Below are positions 1 to 6,842 of a stretch of 7,356 nt of DNA, in pieces. Where the stretch lies: assembly GCA_002403105.1 (NCBI GenBank), contig DHHD01000082.1, positions 1 to 7,356 on the forward strand, read 5' to 3'. This stretch comes from Anaerolineaceae bacterium UBA4781 (GTDB lineage Bacteria > Chloroflexota > Anaerolineae > Anaerolineales > Anaerolineaceae). The translations under genes and the position numbers were made by a program. The notes beneath the pieces are model-generated. The model made no database searches. It worked only from the letters and a program-made list of their open reading frames with translations, and was not told where the DNA came from. How positions within the stretch are numbered: the first letter of the stretch is position 1; every line of letters starts with the position of its first letter.

Positions 1-6
1 ATAAGA

Positions 7-1998
7 ATGAAAAAGTTAATCCAGATTCTTGAAAGATCGGATTTACTCCCCACAGTACTCATTATTATCTTTTGTTTTCTTTCGCTTTCATCGTCCCTTG
101 AAGGGAATAAGAACGGACTCTTTGATTCATCTCCGGGATGGCAGATGGCAGGTTACGCAACCGGCATGTTTACCGGTTTTGGTTTCATAGCTCTTTTTCT
201 TATTTTGCTTAGAAAAGACAAAAAAATATATCAATTCTTCGAGAAGTCATTAACCTCATTTGAATTCCCGAAAATAATAACCGGTATTCTCTTCACATTG
301 TTGTCGGTGGGTACAATTTTGTGCATCTTTATTTTCTTTAACACCTTCTTCAGCGGTTTCTATTTCCGAACATTCACAATCTTCTTTGCGGCTTGCCTGC
401 TTACGGGATTGCTGAAAGGGGCTTTCAAACAGAAATCCTGCACTGTTCTGTTCTTATTCAGCCTGTTATTCCTTGGCTGTGGCTACCAAATCGGCAATCA
501 CCTTGGTGATATTTCAAGCAATCCTTTTTCATTAGAATGGTCTGAGGGCAGTCGTTTCTACTATTCATCGCTACTTTTCTCTGAAAAAATCTATAACCAG
601 CACCTTTCCCTTTCATTTTTACACCCCAGCCGCTATGTGATCTTATCTCTGCCTTTCTTTTTCTCGAATGCAGGAATTTTTATTCACCGAGCCTGGCAGG
701 TCTTTCTATGGATCGCCACGACCGGATTATGTATGATCGGGATCGTGAAAAGGTTGAAGCAAAAGGACTTTTGGTGGAATGCCATTCTGGTATTATCCGG
801 TTTTCTCTTCTTGCAGCAGGCTCCGGTATATTATCATCTTCTCATCTCTGCCATTCTAGTACTGTTCGGTTTTAATCGGAATAAATTCTGGCAAACCAGC
901 CTGTTTGTGATCCTGGCATCCTGCTGGGCAGGCATCAGCCGCATCAACTGGTATCCAGTGCCGGGTGTGCTGGCAGCCATGCTTTCTATTTTTGAAACGC
1001 CAAAATCTACAAAAACAAAGATCTGGGAAACCATCCGACAACCCCTTTTCTTCATCGGAATTGGATTATTATTCAGCTTTCTTGCCAATTTGGCTTATAT
1101 TCCACTTTCTGGCAACAGTACTATAGAAAATTTCACAACCAGCTTTACCTCTGACCTGTTATGGAAGCGTTTACTGCCTGGTCCAACATTCCCAAAAGGG
1201 ATTCTAACCGGGGCTGTGTGGTTGAACGCTCCCCTGCTCCTGCTTTTCATTTTCCGCCTATCTTCCATTAAAAACGAAATGGGTTGGATTCAGAGAATGT
1301 TTTTATTTGCAGTATTGATCGTATTCTTCATTGGGGGATTGTTCGTCAGCGTCAAGATCGGTGGTGGCAGCAACCTGCACAACATGGATGCATTCATGCT
1401 ATTGTTGCTGATCTCGGTGTACTATCTCTTTTTTTCCGATCTCTTTCAGAGTGAGAAAATCGATCTTTCCAATTCTCTGAAAATATTGATCGTGATGGCG
1501 ATGTTCTTGCAGCCATTTTTCTGGGCACTAACCGCCTGGGCACCCAGAACTTCCTATTCAGCAGAATCGCTGCAGCATGATCTGGCTGAGATCAATGGGG
1601 CTGTTGAATCTATCAACAGCAATCATCCACAAAGCAAAATCTTATTTATCAATCAACGCCAGCTTTTGACATTCGGATATGTTACTGAGGCACCGCTTGT
1701 GCCGGAATACGAATTGCTGGAATTAATGGAAATGGCGATCTCCGATCAGGAACCTTATTTGGACGTTTTCTATGCGGATCTGGCTGCCCATAGCTATGAC
1801 CTGATCGTTGTCAATAAGCAGTATCTGGTCTTCAAGGGAGATGAGGAGGCTTTCTCGGAAGAGAATAATGCCTGGGTGAAGAATATAGCCATCCCGTTGA
1901 TGAAATACTATACACCGATCACCTGGTTACGGTATACTGACACCGAAATCTATGTTCCCAGACCCGAAAATGAACTTCAGAGGATAATTACGCGATGA
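7..1998 (+). CDS. Large multi-pass membrane protein with C-terminal soluble domain, candidate GT-C type glycosyltransferase
   Basis: I do not recognise a named family. The 663-residue product is strongly hydrophobic to about residue 512, with roughly 12-14 predicted membrane segments (for example around 13-31, 45-68, 88-115, 145-162, 255-290, 345-365, 431-450, 461-478 and 492-512). The last ~150 residues are soluble and mixed alpha/beta. Between the early helices, at about 163-208, lies a loop with an acidic cluster EWSEG (177-181) and aromatic residues. A glycine-rich GGGSNLHNMD segment (452-461) precedes a late helix. An acidic first loop plus a C-terminal soluble domain is the general plan of GT-C transferases, which use polyprenyl-phosphate sugars outside the membrane; assignment here is inference. 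Only six bases precede the ATG, so its ribosome site is not visible and an upstream start cannot be excluded. The Lys-rich N-terminus suits this start. The stop overlaps the next gene by four bases (ATGA), implying translational coupling. An unrelated polytopic transporter or polymerase remains possible. Confidence 0.85.
   Translation: MKKLIQILERSDLLPTVLIIIFCFLSLSSSLEGNKNGLFDSSPGWQMAGYATGMFTGFGFIALFLILLRKDKKIYQFFEKSLTSFEFPKIITGILFTLLSVGTILCIFIFFNTFFSGFYFRTFTIFFAACLLTGLLKGAFKQKSCTVLFLFSLLFLGCGYQIGNHLGDISSNPFSLEWSEGSRFYYSSLLFSEKIYNQHLSLSFLHPSRYVILSLPFFFSNAGIFIHRAWQVFLWIATTGLCMIGIVKRLKQKDFWWNAILVLSGFLFLQQAPVYYHLLISAILVLFGFNRNKFWQTSLFVILASCWAGISRINWYPVPGVLAAMLSIFETPKSTKTKIWETIRQPLFFIGIGLLFSFLANLAYIPLSGNSTIENFTTSFTSDLLWKRLLPGPTFPKGILTGAVWLNAPLLLLFIFRLSSIKNEMGWIQRMFLFAVLIVFFIGGLFVSVKIGGGSNLHNMDAFMLLLLISVYYLFFSDLFQSEKIDLSNSLKILIVMAMFLQPFFWALTAWAPRTSYSAESLQHDLAEINGAVESINSNHPQSKILFINQRQLLTFGYVTEAPLVPEYELLELMEMAISDQEPYLDVFYADLAAHSYDLIVVNKQYLVFKGDEEAFSEENNAWVKNIAIPLMKYYTPITWLRYTDTEIYVPRPENELQRIITR
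1979..1984 (+). promoter_or_regulatory. Ribosome binding site for the YbhN-like gene
   Basis: AGAGGA lies ten bases before the ATG at 1995, inside the end of the preceding gene. Together with the ATGA stop/start overlap, it supports this start and coupled translation. Confidence 0.5.
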
Positions 1999-2969
1999 AT
2001 ATCAATGAAAGTACTGATCCTATAAAAGCTGATGAACAACCAAAAAAACAATCTTCGTATTGGCGTTGGATCCTGACCATCGCTGCCATTGGATTATTCA
2101 TCTATCAATTCGCTCAGCAGGATTTTCAGCAGACTCTCAGTATCATTAAAAATATGCCCCTGCTGATAATGCTGGCAGCGATCGGCCTCACAGTTTGTTC
2201 CCGTATTGCAATTGCTGCACGCTGGAATGCTCTGCTAAAAATAAACGCTCCGAAACCCAAATTCAAAGATTCGTTGAAAACCACCTTCGCCGGTCTTTTT
2301 TCTTCGAATGTTCTTCCGACCAGTGTGGGCGGTGATTTTGTGCGCCTTTTCATGGGAATTCAAGCCAAACTTGACCCGGCTTATATCGCATCCTCTTTGA
2401 TCATGGACCGCATCATCGGTTTCACCGGTATGTTGTTCTTTATGCCTTATGGTTTGAAGTTGCTATTCAATTCTTCTGAAACATCCTCCACTTCATTTAT
2501 CCCCATGTCTTTCATCTTTATGCTCACTTTTTCGGATCTCTTTAAAAAAACCTGGGGGTGGATCAAAAAATTCGTTCAAAAAGTGTTGGATAGCATTCAA
2601 CTCTGGTTGAAACACCCTGTTTATTTACTGGAATCCCTCGGCTTTACATTCCTGCACACAGCATTTTTGTTCAGTACCATCTGGCTGTTTCTGCACACCA
2701 TGCAAGTTGATCTTTCCATCTTCAAGATAGGGGCGATCTACAGTCTCAGCTACGTGATCTCGCTTTTCCCATTATCCATCGGCGGTTTGGGAATTCAAGA
2801 ACTTGCCATTTCCAACCTTTTTTCAACACTTGGAAATATGCCGCTCGAAACCGCCAATGCCCTGGCGCTTTTATTGCGCCTGGCTTATATCATCAGCAGC
2901 ATTCCGGGAGTCTTTTTTTTGCCTGACATCGGTAAGAAAAAGAAACAGCTTTCTACCAAGGAGAATTAG
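1995..2969 (+). CDS. YbhN/AglD2-type membrane protein (lysylphosphatidylglycerol synthase transmembrane family, PF03706)
   Basis: The 324-residue integral membrane protein has about seven or eight helices after a polar ~22-residue cytoplasmic N-terminus. Family hallmarks seen directly are RWNALL (76-81), the long block GLFSSNVLPTSVGGDFVRLF (100-119), SLIMDRIIGF (134-143) and LFPLSIGGLGIQE (257-269). These mark the flippase-like domain of MprF and stand-alone YbhN/AglD relatives. Known family roles include aminoacyl-phosphatidylglycerol synthesis and flipping, and steps in archaeal and bacterial glycan assembly; many stand-alone members have no proven activity. There is no C-terminal aminoacyl-transferase (DUF2156) domain, so this is not a full MprF. 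Length is normal for a stand-alone member, and the tail is Lys-rich (314-317). Position between two large membrane proteins suggests a role in moving or presenting a lipid-linked substrate. A run of eight T (2913-2920) lies near the 3' end. Confidence 0.9.
   Translation: MNINESTDPIKADEQPKKQSSYWRWILTIAAIGLFIYQFAQQDFQQTLSIIKNMPLLIMLAAIGLTVCSRIAIAARWNALLKINAPKPKFKDSLKTTFAGLFSSNVLPTSVGGDFVRLFMGIQAKLDPAYIASSLIMDRIIGFTGMLFFMPYGLKLLFNSSETSSTSFIPMSFIFMLTFSDLFKKTWGWIKKFVQKVLDSIQLWLKHPVYLLESLGFTFLHTAFLFSTIWLFLHTMQVDLSIFKIGAIYSLSYVISLFPLSIGGLGIQELAISNLFSTLGNMPLETANALALLLRLAYIISSIPGVFFLPDIGKKKKQLSTKEN
2958..2963 (+). promoter_or_regulatory. Ribosome binding site for the 672-residue membrane protein gene
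   Basis: AAGGAG sits inside the last codons of the preceding gene, 12 bases before the ATG at 2976. The match is good and the spacing slightly long. It supports the start six bases after the preceding stop. Confidence 0.55.
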
Positions 2970-2975
2970 TCAGCC

Positions 2976-4994
2976 ATGTACTGGCTTCGTGACAGCAGCT
3001 ATTTCGGTATCCTTGTGTGGGGTGTTTGTGCCCTGATGTGGAGCATTGGGGGAACCTGGCTGGTCACAAGCATTTTCGAGCTTGAGAAACATGAATCCCC
3101 GATTCTGGGTTTTGCTACAGGATTGGTTTTTTATTTATGGCTGACAAACATCTTTGGACATTTCTTATCGGCTGATCTGGCTTTCCTCCTACCTGCCCCA
3201 TTAATTCTCGTGCTCGGTTTCATTTTCAAACGTCTCAACCCTAAAAAGAAAATTGAAATACCTCTGCGCACTGTTCTTTTTCAAATGTTCATTTTCCTTC
3301 TATTGACCGGCTTTTTCACTTTGATCGGTCGCGGATTGGCGATCTTTGATGAACGAAAAAATCTGTCGCTCATCTCGTTGATGGCGAATGGAGATATCCC
3401 ACCACACAATCCATTGAATCCTCTGACTTTCTACCAGTACCATTATGGATCGCAGTTGTTGGGAGCCAGTTTGGTGAAGATCGGCGGATTCTTGCCATGG
3501 AGCGCTTTCGATATCAGCAAAGGCATTTATTGGGCGCTCACAATTCTATTGATCTATATTCTGATCCGGCGTTTTACATCAAAAAATTGGGTGGCATTGC
3601 TACTCACCGGAGTTTATCCTTTCCTCACCGGCACCCGTTATTTATTGATGCTGCTGCCTGAAAATTTCCTGGCAAATTTAGATAGCAAGATCACGCTGCT
3701 TGGATCAAGCCAGGATATGGGTCTGCCGTTCTCCAAAGCACTTTTTGCAGATTGGGTGATCGGGGGAGGTCCGCCCGGCGCTTACCCATATGGCTTTATC
3801 AATGGCATTCTTAAACCTCTCATCATGTCGCATTCCGGCACAGAAACACTGGCGCTGGCGATCGTGCTCATGATCTGGCTGCTGGTTTCTGTGAAATCAC
3901 AACCAGCCGCAAAATGGATGCTTGGAATTCTTTTCGCGCAGCTCGCATTAACCTGGGAAACGACCTATGGATCGCTGGCAGTAGCCGTGGCATCCTTTTT
4001 GATCATTCAACTGTTCAAACCAAAGAAAACGAGAGACACCCCACTGCAAACATTGGCAATTGCCGGTATTATCTCCATTCCTATCGTGCTGCTGCAAGGG
4101 GGAACTATCTCTGAAATGTTGAAAAGCAGCCTTAGCGGATTATTCACTGCCACACCCACCATGAATGCTGAGATCACAGAAGGTGGAATGTTCACTTTTA
4201 ACTGGCCCCCGGTTATTTTCTCCGGGCATCTGGGAGGATTATCGCTCTTTGATCCGGCTCAAACCTTGGTGGGATTGTGTGAATTAGGACCTTCTGTTTT
4301 CTTTATCCCCTGGATATGGAAATGGATCCGTAAATCCACGGAATCATCCAAAAAGACGATGCTCTGGATCCTCTTCTTCAGCGCTGGGCTTGGATTGTTG
4401 ATCCCGACCTTTCTTACTTACCAATCCTCTGCCCGGGATATCACCCGTTTTTCCGGGTATGGTTTAGCAATTTTAATTATTCTATTTTTGCTCTTTATCA
4501 TTGAAAGTTGGAAAACTCAAAAAGTCTTTCTGCGCTGTATCGAAGCAATCAGTGTAGGATTGATGGCAATTGGCGGGATCGTAACAGGAATTGTTCAACT
4601 CTCAGCAATCAATAAACCGGTCCTCGCGGAAGGCATTGACGGTTGGGATGCACGCATCAGCAGTGAAGTATGGGGCGAATTAACAGGAGAAGGATGGATC
4701 TTTGACTCTGCCAGTCAAAACTGGCGAGCTGCCATTCTTAGCGGGAAAGCAACTCTCATCAACTCCAATACTTTTACGGAAGGGGATTGGGATGACCTGA
4801 GAGAAAATCCGCGGATCATAAAGTTTCTGGATCATGGATTCGAATACATTTATATTGATGAGGATTGGTGGAATGGGTTGAATCAGATTGAACAGGCAGA
4901 ACTCAGTCAACCTTGTATCGAAGAAGTATCTCGCGTGGAAAATTCTGAAAATGGCATCCTGCGCAAGTTAATCAAGATCACGGATTGCCAATAA
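2976..4994 (+). CDS. Large multi-pass membrane protein with C-terminal soluble domain, second candidate GT-C type glycosyltransferase
   Basis: No named family recognised. The 672-residue product has about 12 or more hydrophobic segments up to ~545 (for example 10-33, 43-62, 67-85, 100-118, 183-198, 205-218, 291-305, 313-345, 361-375, 463-480, 495-510, 524-545), then a soluble domain of ~125 residues. After the fourth helix comes a loop with an acidic pair and basic residues, FDERKN (124-129), followed by PPHNPLNPL (142-150) and YQYHYGSQLLGA (153-164). A later loop is Gly/Pro-rich (GGGPPGAYPYG, 263-273), and SSARDITRF (484-492) precedes a late helix. The tail is rich in Trp and Asp (for example YIYIDEDWWNG, 624-634). 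This plan resembles polyprenyl-phosphate-dependent GT-C enzymes and large uncharacterised membrane proteins common in Chloroflexota; the activity is inference. It shares architecture with the first gene of the window but no obvious sequence identity. It lies in the same reading frame as the preceding gene, six bases after its TAG stop. Confidence 0.85.
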   Translation: MYWLRDSSYFGILVWGVCALMWSIGGTWLVTSIFELEKHESPILGFATGLVFYLWLTNIFGHFLSADLAFLLPAPLILVLGFIFKRLNPKKKIEIPLRTVLFQMFIFLLLTGFFTLIGRGLAIFDERKNLSLISLMANGDIPPHNPLNPLTFYQYHYGSQLLGASLVKIGGFLPWSAFDISKGIYWALTILLIYILIRRFTSKNWVALLLTGVYPFLTGTRYLLMLLPENFLANLDSKITLLGSSQDMGLPFSKALFADWVIGGGPPGAYPYGFINGILKPLIMSHSGTETLALAIVLMIWLLVSVKSQPAAKWMLGILFAQLALTWETTYGSLAVAVASFLIIQLFKPKKTRDTPLQTLAIAGIISIPIVLLQGGTISEMLKSSLSGLFTATPTMNAEITEGGMFTFNWPPVIFSGHLGGLSLFDPAQTLVGLCELGPSVFFIPWIWKWIRKSTESSKKTMLWILFFSAGLGLLIPTFLTYQSSARDITRFSGYGLAILIILFLLFIIESWKTQKVFLRCIEAISVGLMAIGGIVTGIVQLSAINKPVLAEGIDGWDARISSEVWGELTGEGWIFDSASQNWRAAILSGKATLINSNTFTEGDWDDLRENPRIIKFLDHGFEYIYIDEDWWNGLNQIEQAELSQPCIEEVSRVENSENGILRKLIKITDCQ

Positions 4995-4997
4995 TTC

Positions 4998-5003
4998 AAG
5001 GAA
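4998..5003 (+). promoter_or_regulatory. Probable ribosome binding site for the DNA glycosylase gene
   Basis: AAGGAA lies 12 bases before the ATG at 5016, just after the preceding stop. A second in-frame ATG at 5022 is 18 bases away, so this site favours 5016. The match is moderate. Confidence 0.4.
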
Positions 5004-5015
5004 TTTAAAGAAATA

Positions 5016-5633
5016 ATGAAAATGAAAAGTCCTATCCGTGAACGTGATTTTTATTTGCAGCCAGTGGTGGATGTTGCCAGGGCTTTGATCGGAAAAAGCC
5101 TTGTACACCAGATCGGAGATCAAGCTGTTGCCGGAATCATTCTTGAAACAGAAGCCTATGATGGCGAGCAAGATCAAGCCTGCCATGCCCGCAGCGGGAA
5201 AACGAAACGTAATGCCGTTATGTATGGACCTGCGGGACATGCTTATATCTATTTCACCTACGGTATGCACTGGCTGTTGAATTGTGTGACGGGCTCCGAA
5301 GGGTATCCCGCCGCGGTGCTCATCCGCTCCATTCACCCTACCCGTGGATTGGAGATGATTGCACAAAACAGAATGGATATTACTCCAGCCTTGTGGTGCG
5401 ATGGGCCTGCAAAACTGACGCGTGCTCTTGCCATTGATGGTACATTGAATGGCTGCGACCTCTGCCAGAAAACCGGTGTTTTGCGGGTCGAAGAAGGGAT
5501 TACAATTCCAGAGGAGTTAATTCAAGCAGCCCCGCGCATTGGCATCGGATATGCCAGTGAGCCCTGGAAAAGTAAACCTTGGCGTTTTACAGCACAGATG
5601 CTGCCCTCAAGAATCGATGAATTAATTAAGTAG
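5016..5633 (+). CDS. 3-methyladenine DNA glycosylase, AAG/MPG family
   Basis: A monofunctional base-excision repair enzyme that removes alkylated and deaminated purines (3-methyladenine, 7-methylguanine, hypoxanthine) from DNA in the cytoplasm. The 205-residue length is normal for bacterial members. Aligning by eye with human AAG, the family signatures are all present: ETEAYDG with the catalytic Glu46 (human E125) and Tyr48 (Y127), His57 (H136), TYGMHWLLN with the helix-intercalating Tyr82 (Y162) and Asn89 (N169), VLIRSIHP with Arg104 (R182), then GPAKLTRALAID and the C-terminal PRIGIGYASEPWKSKPWRF. It therefore looks active. It starts 21 bases after the membrane-protein gene and ends 20 bases before the acyltransferase gene. 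It is functionally unrelated to both, so cotranscription may be incidental. An in-frame ATG at 5022 is an alternative start and would cost only two residues. Confidence 0.96.
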   Translation: MKMKSPIRERDFYLQPVVDVARALIGKSLVHQIGDQAVAGIILETEAYDGEQDQACHARSGKTKRNAVMYGPAGHAYIYFTYGMHWLLNCVTGSEGYPAAVLIRSIHPTRGLEMIAQNRMDITPALWCDGPAKLTRALAIDGTLNGCDLCQKTGVLRVEEGITIPEELIQAAPRIGIGYASEPWKSKPWRFTAQMLPSRIDELIK

Positions 5634-5636
5634 ACT

Positions 5637-5656
5637 CATGGTATAAAAATACTATG
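5637..5656 (+). promoter_or_regulatory. Short inverted repeat spanning the acyltransferase start codon
   Basis: The left arm CATGGTAT (5637-5644) and right arm ATACTATG (5649-5656) are complementary at all eight positions if one G-U pair is allowed, with an AAAA loop between them. The last three bases of the right arm are the ATG of the acyltransferase gene. As RNA it would place the start codon in a stem; as DNA it is a near-palindrome that could bind a dimeric regulator. The stem is AU-rich and so weak, and it may be chance. No T-run follows, so it is not a rho-independent terminator. Confidence 0.35.
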
Positions 5657-6361
5657 CAAGAAAAAAAAGAAGAAATAAAAATACCCGTTTTTGATTTTGA
5701 CCCTACCAGAGTGATCATTTATGGCGGCGGTGGATTGAGCAAAATGATCATCGAAGCAGTTCGCGTGCTGGGAACCTATCAAATCGAAGGCATTGTGGAT
5801 GACAGCATGCGAAAAGGAACGGATGTGATCGGCTCTCCCGTGTTAGGTGGAGCGGATATCCTTCCACAGCTCTATGCACGCGGTATCCGAATGGCTGTTA
5901 ATTCTGTGGGGGGGATCGGTGATTTTCAGGTGCGGTTGAATGTTTTTCATACTTTGGCAAAAGCCGGTTTTATCTGCCCTGCCATCGCCCACCCCACTGC
6001 GCATATAGATCCTTCAGCACAATTGGCGCCGGGTGTTCTGGTACTGGCACAGAGCTATGTTAGTGGCAATGCCCAAGTGGGAATGGGCACTTTGATCAAT
6101 AACTCCGTGGTTGTTTCACACGATAATGTAATTGGGACTTGCGTCAATCTATCTCCCGGTGTGATGCTGGCAGGAGATGTGATCATTGACGACTGTGCCC
6201 AATTGGGAATGAATGTAAATGTGAATATTGGTGTGCATATCGGAAAGTACGCCCGTATTGCCAGTGGTGCTACCATCAAAGGGGATGTCCCACAGGGTGA
6301 GCGGATTTACACCGGTATGACCTACCCTCCCAGAGATCTGCACAAACCAAGGACTGTTTAG
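5654..6361 (+). CDS. PglD/NeuD-type sugar O-/N-acyltransferase, left-handed beta-helix
   Basis: The 235-residue product has two domains. An N-terminal Rossmann-like PglD_N domain (about 18-105) carries the glycine motif VIIYGGGGLSK (20-30) and an acidic pair GIVDD (46-50). A hexapeptide-repeat left-handed beta-helix (about 115-225) follows, with repeats such as HIDPSAQLAPGV, IGTCVNL and IGKYARIASGA. The SHDNVIG segment holds His156, matching the catalytic base of PglD/NeuD. The family acetylates or otherwise acylates amino or hydroxyl groups of nucleotide-linked or polymerised sugars using acyl-CoA, usually as a trimer; the substrate here cannot be told. No nucleotide-sugar aminotransferase or dehydratase gene is in the window. 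A charged ~17-residue extension precedes the usual family start. The ATG at 5654 has no Shine-Dalgarno sequence, and a GTG at 5711 would give the typical family N-terminus but has none either. Eleven bases separate it from the bactofilin gene. Confidence 0.9.
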   Translation: MQEKKEEIKIPVFDFDPTRVIIYGGGGLSKMIIEAVRVLGTYQIEGIVDDSMRKGTDVIGSPVLGGADILPQLYARGIRMAVNSVGGIGDFQVRLNVFHTLAKAGFICPAIAHPTAHIDPSAQLAPGVLVLAQSYVSGNAQVGMGTLINNSVVVSHDNVIGTCVNLSPGVMLAGDVIIDDCAQLGMNVNVNIGVHIGKYARIASGATIKGDVPQGERIYTGMTYPPRDLHKPRTV

Positions 6362-6364
6362 GAG
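6360..6364 (+). promoter_or_regulatory. Ribosome binding site for the bactofilin gene
   Basis: AGGAG overlaps the TAG stop of the acyltransferase gene and lies eight bases before the ATG at 6373. This is the best-placed ribosome site in the window, and it suggests that translation of the two genes is coupled. Confidence 0.75.
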
Positions 6365-6372
6365 AATAAATC

Positions 6373-6810
6373 ATGTTACGTAGAAATGCCGCCAACGCTC
6401 GACCGGAAATAACCCCGATTGAACGAGTTACTTCTGTGCTGGGAGCCGGGATCATCTGGAAAGGATCCATTAAAGGTAAAGGTGGAGTGCGCGTTGAAGG
6501 AACCTTCGAAGGCGAGATCAACCTTAATGGGCTGCTGGTGGTTGGAGAGACCGGCCGCATCACCTGCGAAAATGTTCAAGCCAATACTGTCATCGTTGCG
6601 GGCGCGATCAAAGGCAATATTACAGCAGAGAAATTAGAAATCCGCAGTACGGGTCATGTTTGGGGAGATGTAAAAATTGTTGCTTTTTCCACCGAAGAAG
6701 GTGCGTTTTTACGCGGAAATATCACCATGGAAGAACAAGTAACCCTGGAGTTTGAGGATTTACCGGTTGATACCGAATTGATGGATCAAGAGACAGAACC
6801 AAAAAAATAG
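6373..6810 (+). CDS. Bactofilin (polymer-forming cytoskeletal protein, PF04519)
   Basis: The 145-residue protein has a disordered, basic N-terminus (about 1-18), a bactofilin core (about 20-115) and a short acidic tail ending in Lys-Lys. The core shows the regular beta-strand/glycine periodicity of the family: SVLGAGIIWKGSIKGKGGVR, VEGTFEGEI, LLVVGETGRI, VIVAGAIKGNI, LEIRSTGHVWGDV. In known bactofilins this folds as a compact right-handed beta-helix that polymerises end to end without nucleotide and often binds the membrane through its N-terminus. Roles elsewhere include placing peptidoglycan or envelope enzymes, and stalk or cell-shape control. No M23 peptidase gene, a frequent bactofilin partner, is in this window. 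The close upstream acyltransferase and the membrane-protein trio suggest, but do not prove, a link to envelope glycan synthesis. Start is well supported by the AGGAG eight bases upstream. Confidence 0.93.
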   Translation: MLRRNAANARPEITPIERVTSVLGAGIIWKGSIKGKGGVRVEGTFEGEINLNGLLVVGETGRITCENVQANTVIVAGAIKGNITAEKLEIRSTGHVWGDVKIVAFSTEEGAFLRGNITMEEQVTLEFEDLPVDTELMDQETEPKK

Positions 6811-6842
6811 TTAATAACGAATCTGATTAAGTGGCTTCAAAA

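Noticed and set aside
2803..3036. A 77-codon + strand frame across the junction of the YbhN-like gene and the next membrane gene
   Set aside because: It overlaps two well-supported genes in another frame and has no domain signal or ribosome site of note.
4985..5013. TTGCCA at 4985-4990 as a -35 box for the DNA glycosylase gene
   Set aside because: At 17 bases downstream the sequence is AAGAAA, a poor -10 box. The TTTAAA that looks better is only 13 bases away.
4968..5366. A 132-codon open frame on the minus strand over the start of the DNA glycosylase gene
   Set aside because: It lies opposite a gene with clear family motifs, its translation shows no recognisable domain, and it would run against every other gene in the window.
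6811..6842. Possible terminator or promoter between the bactofilin gene and proS
   Set aside because: The 32 bases show no stem-loop followed by T-run and no pair of -35/-10 boxes at normal spacing.
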